Assembly (NCBI GenBank): GCA_004211785.1
Contig: SHBX01000027.1
Coordinates: 1-33,009 of the forward strand
Direction of reading: 5' to 3'
Source: Winogradskyella sp.
GTDB taxonomy: Bacteria; Bacteroidota; Bacteroidia; Flavobacteriales; Flavobacteriaceae
Length of the DNA stretch: 33,009 bases
Shown: positions 24,557 through 31,114 of the stretch, one piece after another
Numbering within the stretch: position 1 is the first letter of the stretch
Layout of the letters: each line of letters opens with the position of its first letter
Translations under genes and position numbers: made by a program
Notes under the pieces: model-generated
The model's database searches: none
Told to the model about the DNA's origin: nothing
The model's input: only the letters and a program-made list of their open reading frames with translations

Positions 24557-24889
24557 ATGATTTTTGATAAAGACGGTAATATTACTATTATCACGCAGGA
24601 GAAAGCATCTGTAAAGACTTTAGTGAACAATATTGAGCAAGTTTATGATAAGTATAAAAACGACCATATTATTGTCAACTTATCTAGTTTAGATAATATT
24701 TCGCTTGAAGACATTATTGAATTCCTTAGAGTTAGTAACAAGCATAGAGGCGATAAAAAATCTTTTGTAGTCATATCAGAAAAAGTTGATTTGGATATGA
24801 TGCCAGACGAAATTTGTGTAGCACCAACTATGCAAGAAGCTTACGATATTATTGAAATGGAAGACATTGAACGTGATTTAGGGTTTTAA
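24557..24889 (+). CDS. STAS-like small protein in the pyr-rnz operon
   Basis: A 110-residue cytoplasmic protein. The order of elements, ITIITQE, then HIIVNLSSLDNISLEDIIEF, then KSFVVISEKVD and TMQEAYDIIEMEDIERDLGF, suggests the STAS/SpoIIAA-like fold of alternating strands and helices. I see no clear phosphorylatable serine in the usual DSSG position (SSLDN is present instead). The function is unknown. The gene is 8 bases after pyrB and 4 bases before rnz, so it is clearly in the operon. In some annotations it is confused with ribonuclease Z because of the neighbour. The fold assignment is inference. Confidence 0.75.
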   Translation: MIFDKDGNITIITQEKASVKTLVNNIEQVYDKYKNDHIIVNLSSLDNISLEDIIEFLRVSNKHRGDKKSFVVISEKVDLDMMPDEICVAPTMQEAYDIIEMEDIERDLGF

Positions 24890-24893
24890 TTAT

Positions 24894-25799
24894 ATGAAAC
24901 TAAACATACTCGGTTGCTACAGTGCTACACCACGTACTTTTACAAACCCTACGTCTCAAGTTCTTGAAATAAGAAATCATCTTTTTTTAATTGATTGTGG
25001 TGAAGGGACACAAGTACAACTCAGAAAGAACAAGATTAAGTTTTCTAGAATCAAGCATATTTTTATTTCACATTTACATGGTGATCATTATTTTGGTTTA
25101 GTAGGTCTTATTTCTACATTTAGATTATTAACACGAGAAGCAGACTTACATATTTATGGACCAAAAGGATTAAAAGAAGTCATTACGCTTCAAATGAAAC
25201 TTTCGGATTCATGGACTAATTACAAATTAATTTTCCACGAGTTAACCTCTAAAGAACCTGAGTTAATTTTTGAAGATGATAAAGTCGAAGTCCATACCAT
25301 TCCGCTTCAACATCGTGTGTATACCAATGGATTTTTATTTAAAGAAAAAGTTGGTGAGCGAAAGTTAGATATGAATGCTGTACTCAATGAAGACATTGAT
25401 ATGGCTTATTACAGAAAGCTAAAGCAAGGTTTTGATGTAGAAAATAATAAAGGTAAACTTGTAAGGAACGAGGCTGTAACATTACCGCCACCAAAACCTA
25501 AGAGTTATGCCTTTTGTAGTGATACCGCTTATGACGAAGCCAAAATTCCGTTAATAGATGGTGTCGATGTTTTATATCATGAATCTACCTTTTTAGAAAA
25601 AAATGCAAATCTTTGTGAGCGAACAAAGCATAGTTCTGCCATACAAGCGGCTACTATTGCCAAAAAAGCCAACGTAGGAAAGCTCATCTTAGGCCATTAT
25701 TCTACACGCTATGATGATATTTCATTATTTAAAACTGAAGCAGAAACTGTATTCGCTAATGTAGAATTAGCTGATGATGGTAAAATCTTTGAGTTTTAA
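24894..25799 (+). CDS. rnz: Ribonuclease Z
   Basis: A 301-residue metallo-beta-lactamase-fold nuclease. HLHGDH at residues 60-65 is the zinc motif, in IFISHLHGDHYFGLVGLI. Further ligands are likely D in SDTAYDE, and H in YHESTFLE and LGHYSTRY. GEGTQVQLRKNKIKFSRI is the typical N-terminal segment of tRNase Z. It trims the 3' ends of tRNA precursors in the cytoplasm. Length is normal for the short form (about 300). It is 4 bases after the STAS-like gene, and pdxH follows after 60 bases. Confidence 0.97.
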   Translation: MKLNILGCYSATPRTFTNPTSQVLEIRNHLFLIDCGEGTQVQLRKNKIKFSRIKHIFISHLHGDHYFGLVGLISTFRLLTREADLHIYGPKGLKEVITLQMKLSDSWTNYKLIFHELTSKEPELIFEDDKVEVHTIPLQHRVYTNGFLFKEKVGERKLDMNAVLNEDIDMAYYRKLKQGFDVENNKGKLVRNEAVTLPPPKPKSYAFCSDTAYDEAKIPLIDGVDVLYHESTFLEKNANLCERTKHSSAIQAATIAKKANVGKLILGHYSTRYDDISLFKTEAETVFANVELADDGKIFEF

Positions 25800-25859
25800 T
25801 TTTTAGATCCTTTAAACATCTATTTATTTAAAGAGCTAACTTTACAAAAAATGTAAATC

Positions 25860-26507
25860 ATGGAAAAAGACTTAGGTGACTATAGAAAGTCCTATGAGAA
25901 AGGAGAATTACTATTAAAAAACATTTCGGATAATCCTATTGAACTTTTTAGAGATTGGTTTCTAGAAGTAGATACTCATTTTAATCAAGGTGAAACAAAT
26001 GCAATGACCATCTCTACAAATGGTCTAGATGGCTATCCTAAGAGTAGAGTAGTACTACTTAAAAAATACACACATGAAGGTTTTATCTTTTATACCAATT
26101 ATAATAGCGAAAAAAGTAAAGCCATACTTGCTAACCCAAATGTTTGTTTATCTTTCTTTTGGCCAGCCGCGGAGCGCCAAGTTATCATAAAGGGAACGGC
26201 AGAAAAAATTGCTGGAAATTTAAGTGATGGTTATTTTGAGTCTCGTCCAAGAGGAAGTCAATTAGGTGCGATAGCCTCAAATCAAAGTGAAGTTGTGAAG
26301 GACAGAGCAGAATTAGAAAGTCGACTTAAAGTGCTTGAGAAAGAATATAAAGGTAAAACAATAGAACGACCGAGTAATTGGGGTGGATTTATTGTAAAAC
26401 CAGTAGAATTAGAGTTTTGGCAAGGTAGACCTAACAGATTGCATGACAGAATCCGTTACAAACTCTCAGATGATTATACTTGGACTATTGAACGATTGGC
26501 ACCTTAA
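25860..26507 (+). CDS. pdxH: Pyridoxamine 5'-phosphate oxidase
   Basis: A 215-residue FMN oxidase. NAMTISTNGLDGYPKSRVVLLK, GFIFYTNYNSEKSKAI, LSFFWPAAERQVIIKGTAEKI and the C-terminal EFWQGRPNRLHDRIRY with a terminal RLAP are the full family signature. It oxidises pyridoxamine- or pyridoxine-phosphate to pyridoxal phosphate in the cytoplasm with oxygen. Length is standard. It starts 60 bases after rnz; TAACTTTA at 25837-25844 is a weak promoter candidate, so it may be a separate unit or the end of the pyr-rnz operon. The ATG at 25860 puts the usual DYRKSY start near the N-terminus. Confidence 0.97.
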   Translation: MEKDLGDYRKSYEKGELLLKNISDNPIELFRDWFLEVDTHFNQGETNAMTISTNGLDGYPKSRVVLLKKYTHEGFIFYTNYNSEKSKAILANPNVCLSFFWPAAERQVIIKGTAEKIAGNLSDGYFESRPRGSQLGAIASNQSEVVKDRAELESRLKVLEKEYKGKTIERPSNWGGFIVKPVELEFWQGRPNRLHDRIRYKLSDDYTWTIERLAP

Positions 26508-26569
26508 TATTCAATAAATAATCAACCGATTAAAAGTCTAAAATAACCGACTAAGTGTCATTTTAATTG

Positions 26570-26633
26570 TTAAAAACATCATTTTAGACGATTAAAAACA
26601 TATAAAATCGATAAAAAGCATGTTTTTTATCGA
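26570..26633. repeat. Three imperfect 20-22 bp tandem repeats in an intergenic region
   Basis: Units 26570-26591, 26592-26611 and 26612-26633 share the pattern (T)TAAAAA(A/G)CAT...CGA. They lie between pdxH and the CAP-domain gene, near further repeats (CGATTAAAA at 26527-26535 and 26590-26598; GTCTAAAAT/ATTTTAGAC at 26536-26544 and 26581-26589). Confidence 0.55.
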
Positions 26634-26638
26634 TTTTA
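26603..26638. repeat. Perfect 15-bp inverted repeat, hairpin or operator
   Basis: 26603-26617 (TAAAATCGATAAAAA) is the exact reverse complement of 26624-26638, with a 6-base loop. It is almost all A/T with a central ATCGAT core. It could end pdxH transcripts, but a clear T tail beyond the arm is lacking. A 12-bp palindrome TTAACATGTTAA follows at 26647-26658. Confidence 0.7.
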
Positions 26639-26708
26639 ACATTTTATTAACATGTTAACTCTATAGGTAGGTTACTTTAGTAATCCCAAACAATAAAAAT
26701 ACCTACTT

Positions 26709-27206
26709 ATGAGAGTTTCTACATTAGTGCCAGTATTGGCAATTTGTGCTTTACTATCCTTCACATCTTGTTCTACAGAGAACTTAACTGAAGAGGAAGT
26801 ATTATCAGTTGATATCACAAATCCTCCTCAAGCTAAACCTTTAGAAATTGAAGTATTAGAGCTTTTAAACGAATATAGAATCAGTCAAGGACTAAATGCT
26901 TTGACTAATAATAATACGGTTAAAGCTGTAGCTTACACTCACTCCGATTATATGCGTGATGTAGATAATGTATCTCACGATAATTTTTATGAGCGTAAGC
27001 AAAGTTTACAAGCCAACCAAAATGCACAATTAGTATCAGAAAATGTAGCTTATGGCTACACATCTGCGGAATCTCTTGTTAATGCATGGCTTAATAGTCC
27101 ATCTCACAGAAATAACATTGAAGGAAACTATACAGATTTTGATATCTCAGCAGAACAGAACGATGATGGAGATTGGTATTACACAAACATTTTTATTAAA
27201 AAGTAA
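26709..27206 (+). CDS. CAP (SCP-like) domain lipoprotein
   Basis: A 165-residue lipoprotein. The signal ends at LLSFTSC with C21 as the lipidated residue. The CAP domain (about residues 46-163) has the opening LELLNEYRISQGL-type helix, AYTHSDYMRD with the conserved histidine, VSHDNFYER, SENVAYGY and the late VNAWLNSPSHRNNIEGNYTD. These are the family hallmarks, including both histidines and the SEN glutamate. CAP proteins of bacteria lack a settled function, and roles in envelope or extracellular processes are suspected. It is monocistronic, with an unusual repeat-rich upstream region and a bidirectional terminator downstream. Confidence 0.92.
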   Translation: MRVSTLVPVLAICALLSFTSCSTENLTEEEVLSVDITNPPQAKPLEIEVLELLNEYRISQGLNALTNNNTVKAVAYTHSDYMRDVDNVSHDNFYERKQSLQANQNAQLVSENVAYGYTSAESLVNAWLNSPSHRNNIEGNYTDFDISAEQNDDGDWYYTNIFIKK

Positions 27207-27228
27207 AAGAGTTTAATTATATATTAAA

Positions 27229-27257
27229 AAAAGGCCGCAATGTTGTGGTCTTTTTTT
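27229..27257. terminator. Bidirectional terminator between CAP and DUF6090 genes
   Basis: AAAAGGCCGCAA (27229-27240) pairs with TTGTGGTCTTTT (27243-27254), with two G-T pairs; T and A runs serve both strands. Confidence 0.82.
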
Positions 27258-27313
27258 GTTATGGAATATTATGTTTTCAGTTGAAATGAGCTATACATGT
27301 TGTTATGCTTTCG

Positions 27314-28030
27314 TTATTCCCTTGTAATGGGTTTAGTTAATCGGATAATTTCATTAATATGATTCTCAATGGATTCTTCCTCAAAAGCTTTGATAATTAA
27401 TCCAATTCGGTTCCTTCGGCTTATAATTAGGTTCTGATATTTTCTACCTGAGTAGAATTTATTATTCAAATCCTTGTCTTTCCCAGTATAATCATAGTTT
27501 TCTAAGGCATGTGGCCAGTATACACTATGCATCAATGAAAAATAAGAGTTCTCTTCTTCTAGAAAATCTAGTAAAGCGTCTTCCCATGACATTAGATATT
27601 TATGCAACTCTTCGTTCCTAATAAGCTCCAATGAATTGGAACTGACGACAGTTTCGATAGTACTTGAGGATGCATTATATCTAATTTCCTTGAGGCCTTT
27701 ACTATGCTCTCTAAATGCTTTAATTTTGACCGAATCTCCATTTAAAGGGAATAGGGCAATCATACTATCTAAAGCTACCGCACTCCGATAGTGAATGGCC
27801 TTGAGCGAATCGAAACGCACCTTGTTAGTCAAGAAATCTCGATGGATATTGTCTAATATCTTACGTTCACTGATGCGGTCTTTGTTTTCGTTATTCCAGT
27901 TGTTGACCTGTAAAGCCAACAGGATTCCTATCATTACCAATATTATCTCTCCAATAGCATATTTAAAATACTTTCCAGTTTTGTTTTCCATCAGTAAGTT
28001 TTGTCTAATTTTCCTAAAGAATTTTATCAT
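27314..28030 (-). CDS. DUF6090 family membrane protein
   Basis: A 238-residue protein. The start MIKFFRKIRQNLLMENKTGK followed by YFKYAIGEIILVMIGILLALQVNNWN is the hallmark of the DUF6090 family of Flavobacteriia: a short basic cytoplasmic head, one membrane helix (about residues 24-43) and a long helical soluble part, here 44-238. The function is unknown. The ATG at 28030 gives the typical family start; a later Met at residue 14 would lose the conserved head. It is a single gene between two terminators. These genes are often present in several copies per genome. Confidence 0.88.
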   Translation of the reverse strand: MIKFFRKIRQNLLMENKTGKYFKYAIGEIILVMIGILLALQVNNWNNENKDRISERKILDNIHRDFLTNKVRFDSLKAIHYRSAVALDSMIALFPLNGDSVKIKAFREHSKGLKEIRYNASSSTIETVVSSNSLELIRNEELHKYLMSWEDALLDFLEEENSYFSLMHSVYWPHALENYDYTGKDKDLNNKFYSGRKYQNLIISRRNRIGLIIKAFEEESIENHINEIIRLTKPITRE

Positions 28031-28161
28031 TGGTTAGTGGTTTTTGATAATGAAGCACAAGAATTTTTTTAGATATAACTCGTAAATTAATCAGGATATA
28101 AAACTAATTTATTATTGTTATCAAGTAAAGTTAATGCTTTTTCTAACACCATAGTTACAAT

Positions 28162-28192
28162 AAAAAAGCTCAGCAATTTGCTGAGCTTTTTT
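28162..28192 (-). terminator. Terminator of the adhesin-SprF-OmpA operon
   Basis: AAAAAAGCTCAGCAA (28162-28176) pairs with TTGCTGAGCTTTTTT (28178-28192). On the minus strand it ends in six T, 28 bases after the OmpA-family stop. It could also work on the plus strand. Confidence 0.88.
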
Positions 28193-28219
28193 CTGTAAGC
28201 GGATTAATTATTTGTATGA

Positions 28220-30139
28220 TTAATCTTGTAATATATAAAAGTAAGAGCGTCTGTTAAGTTGGTGCTCTTCTTTACTACAAGGTATACCGTTAGAACATCT
28301 GTTTAATAATTGAGATTCACCATAACCGATAGCACTCTCAATTCTATTTGCTTCTATACCACGAGATATAATATAATCCCTAGTTGATTTAGCGCGTCTA
28401 TCTGAAAGTCTCATGTTGTAACGTTCTCCACCACGGCTATCTGTATGCGATTCTATTTTAATCACCATTGTTGGGTGTCTACGCATCACATCTACAATAT
28501 TTTCTAATTCAAATTGTGCATCTGTTCTTATGTTCCATTTATCGAAATCAAAGAAAATAGGGTTGATTACAATTTGGTTATCTATAATTAGTGGTGTTAA
28601 TAACAAGTCAGCAACGTTTACTTTTTCATTTTCATCAGAAGTAGAAACCGTTTTTTGGTCATCTTTATAATCAGATTTAGAACCTACTACAGTGAATGTT
28701 TTTTCACATAAAGTTTTTTCAAATTTATAGCTACCTTGATCGTCAGTAGTTAACTCAGAGATTATCTTGCCAGAGTCATCAATTAGTCTTACAGTAGCGC
28801 CAGGCATTACTTCATTAGTTAACTCATCTCTTACAACACCTTCTATGGTTTGTTCACATACATAAGAATTAAAGCTATATATATCATCTCCACCTTTTCC
28901 ATTTTCTCTATTAGAAGATAAGTAGCCTTCTTTTGTATCAGAATTAAATACATAACTGAAATCATCATAACCAGTATTAAATGGTTCACCGATATTCTCG
29001 CTTTTGGCATCAGGATTATTTAAAATATCAGACTTGTAGATGTCTAAAAGACCATAGTTAATTAGGCCATCTGAAGAATAATATAAAGTACCAGTATTGT
29101 CAATAGAAGGGAATAATTCACGCCCAGCTGTATTAATATTTTCACCAAGATTGCGAGGTTCTGAATATGTACCATCTTCATTAATATCTACAACATAGAT
29201 ATCTGAAGCGCCATAACCACCTTCTCTGTCTGAAGCAAAGTATAATTTTTTGTTATCAGGACTTAAAGCTGGATGACCTGTAGAATACACATCATCATTA
29301 AAAGGCAATCCTTCAAGGTTCTCCCATTGATTTGTTTCTTCATTTAAAGTAGCTTTAAATAACTCTAAATGTGTTGTACCGTCTTTTGTATATTCTAATC
29401 TATTTCTTTTTGTTAGGTTATCTCTTGTAAAATACAGTGTTTTTCCATCATTAGTAATAGCAATATTTGCTTCATGATAGTCCGTATTTATCTTACTAGC
29501 CGAAATTTTTTGAGGTGCATCAAAACTAATAGATTTGTTACCTCTATTAATTTCAACTTGATAAAGATCTAAGAAAGGTTCTTTATTCCAATCGTAAACT
29601 CCTGAAGATGCGTCTCTTGAAGATGCAAAATAGAGTGTATTATCTTTTACATAAGCACCAAAATCTGAATATTCAGTATTGAAATTTAGATTGTTAAGTT
29701 TAATAATACGTCTTTCGTCAATGTTGCCAGTAACGGTGTAAACATCAAAATTATCCTTGATATATTTATTAGTTTCAGAGTTTTCATCTTGCTTATCTTT
29801 TAGTTTTTGCACCCATAACTTTGCTTTGTCATATTGCTTGGTACTAACTAAAGATTGAATATATTTAAAGAGATATTCAGACTCTAATTTATCTTCGTAC
29901 TTATCTACTGCTAGTCCATACCAGATAACAGATTCTTCAGTATTAGAGTTATTGTAATTGGCATCGCCTAATCTTGTTAAGACGTGCATTGAACTATCAC
30001 CATCTTTAGCAGCTATTTCATAAAGTTCAATAGCTTTGATATAACTATAGTTCTTAAAAAATTTGTCAGCTAACTTCAACTGTGCAAAGCTTGAAGAAAA
30101 ACAGAGTGAAAATAATATTAAAATTAGTCTTGTTTTCAT
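28220..30139 (-). CDS. OmpA family protein with TPR, PD40 and regulatory domains
   Basis: With start at 30139 (MKTRLILILFSLCFSSSFAQ, signal peptide) the protein is 639 residues. An upstream in-frame ATG at 30151, one base after the sprF-like stop, is also possible and adds only MQFT. Order: TPR-like helices (about 20-125), WD40-like PD40 beta-propeller repeats (about 165-425, with TLYFASSRD, KLYFASDREGGYGASDIYVV, GYLSSNRENGKGGDDIY), a carboxypeptidase-regulatory/Cna-B-like domain (about 430-515) and a C-terminal OmpA peptidoglycan-binding domain (about 530-639, IESHTDSRGGERYNMRLSDR). This layout is common in PorE-like and SprF-linked proteins. It probably ties the surface machinery to the cell wall. 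Last gene of the operon. Confidence 0.92.
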   Translation of the reverse strand: MKTRLILILFSLCFSSSFAQLKLADKFFKNYSYIKAIELYEIAAKDGDSSMHVLTRLGDANYNNSNTEESVIWYGLAVDKYEDKLESEYLFKYIQSLVSTKQYDKAKLWVQKLKDKQDENSETNKYIKDNFDVYTVTGNIDERRIIKLNNLNFNTEYSDFGAYVKDNTLYFASSRDASSGVYDWNKEPFLDLYQVEINRGNKSISFDAPQKISASKINTDYHEANIAITNDGKTLYFTRDNLTKRNRLEYTKDGTTHLELFKATLNEETNQWENLEGLPFNDDVYSTGHPALSPDNKKLYFASDREGGYGASDIYVVDINEDGTYSEPRNLGENINTAGRELFPSIDNTGTLYYSSDGLINYGLLDIYKSDILNNPDAKSENIGEPFNTGYDDFSYVFNSDTKEGYLSSNRENGKGGDDIYSFNSYVCEQTIEGVVRDELTNEVMPGATVRLIDDSGKIISELTTDDQGSYKFEKTLCEKTFTVVGSKSDYKDDQKTVSTSDENEKVNVADLLLTPLIIDNQIVINPIFFDFDKWNIRTDAQFELENIVDVMRRHPTMVIKIESHTDSRGGERYNMRLSDRRAKSTRDYIISRGIEANRIESAIGYGESQLLNRCSNGIPCSKEEHQLNRRSYFYILQD

Positions 30140-30152
30140 AGTAAACTGCATT

Positions 30153-31091
30153 TTAGAAGTATCTTGGTGATTTAATTCTACGACTCTTAAAGATTTCGAA
30201 CATTAGTAAAATTTCGTGTGTACCACTTGTAAATGGTCTTATATCAGAAATAGGATATTCGTAAGCATAACCAATACGCAATTGCTTAGAGACTTGGAAG
30301 TCCACAATTCCTCCAATTGCTGCAGCTTGCTCATTAATTCTATATCCACCACCAATCCAAAACTTTTCATTAAATAAGAAATTAGCAGAAATATCAAATG
30401 ATAAAGGAGCACCGTTAGTAGCTTTTAGTAGAGTAGAAGGCTTTAATTTGATATTGTCACTCAAATCAAATACATAACCTCCAGTAAAGTAATAACTTAC
30501 ACGCTCTAAAGCTTCAAAGGTGCCTTGACCAGTGTATTCATTAGTAAAAATTCTTGGTGCAGATAATCCTACATACCATCTATCGCTATGCCAATACACA
30601 CCTGCACCAACATTGAAATCTAGACGGTCTTCAAAACCAAATATTAAGTTATCAGGCTGACCATTGATTGGATCAGGAGCACCAGATGCAACAAAATCAC
30701 CATCAAGATTATATGCTGTAACACCACCTTTTATTCCAAAGGCTAATTTGGTATTTACACCAGTTTGAATAGTGTATGAAAAATCTGCATATACATATTG
30801 GAAATTCTCAAATCCAAGTTCATCATTAATTACAGATAGTCCAAGACCAACTTTTTCATTTCGCAACGGCGCGTGTACAGATAGTGTCTGAGTTTGGGGA
30901 CCACCCTCAAGACCTACCCATTGACTTCTGTGCAATCCCACAACGCTTAATGTTTCTCTAGATCCAGCATATGCTGGGTTTATAGAAACAGTATTAAACA
31001 TATACTGCGTAAACTGCGGAAGCTGCTGAGCAAAGGTTACTGATGTTAACAGTAACATAAATGCAATGCCGTAAAATTTATTTAACTTCAT
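30153..31091 (-). CDS. PorP/SprF family type IX secretion membrane protein
   Basis: A 312-residue outer-membrane protein with a signal peptide (MKLNKFYGIAFMLLLTSVTFAQ). The mature start QLPQFTQYMFNTVSINPAYA followed by GSRETLSVVGLHRSQWVGLEG is the hallmark of the PorP/SprF family. The rest is beta-barrel strands. In Flavobacterium johnsoniae SprF is needed for export of the huge gliding adhesin SprB, and each such gene usually sits next to a repeat protein with a type B sorting domain. Here it follows such a gene by 23 bases, so it is probably the dedicated partner of the adhesin at 31115-33009. Confidence 0.95.
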   Translation of the reverse strand: MKLNKFYGIAFMLLLTSVTFAQQLPQFTQYMFNTVSINPAYAGSRETLSVVGLHRSQWVGLEGGPQTQTLSVHAPLRNEKVGLGLSVINDELGFENFQYVYADFSYTIQTGVNTKLAFGIKGGVTAYNLDGDFVASGAPDPINGQPDNLIFGFEDRLDFNVGAGVYWHSDRWYVGLSAPRIFTNEYTGQGTFEALERVSYYFTGGYVFDLSDNIKLKPSTLLKATNGAPLSFDISANFLFNEKFWIGGGYRINEQAAAIGGIVDFQVSKQLRIGYAYEYPISDIRPFTSGTHEILLMFEIFKSRRIKSPRYF

Positions 31092-31114
31092 AGGTATCAG
31101 TTTTTACTTTTTTA

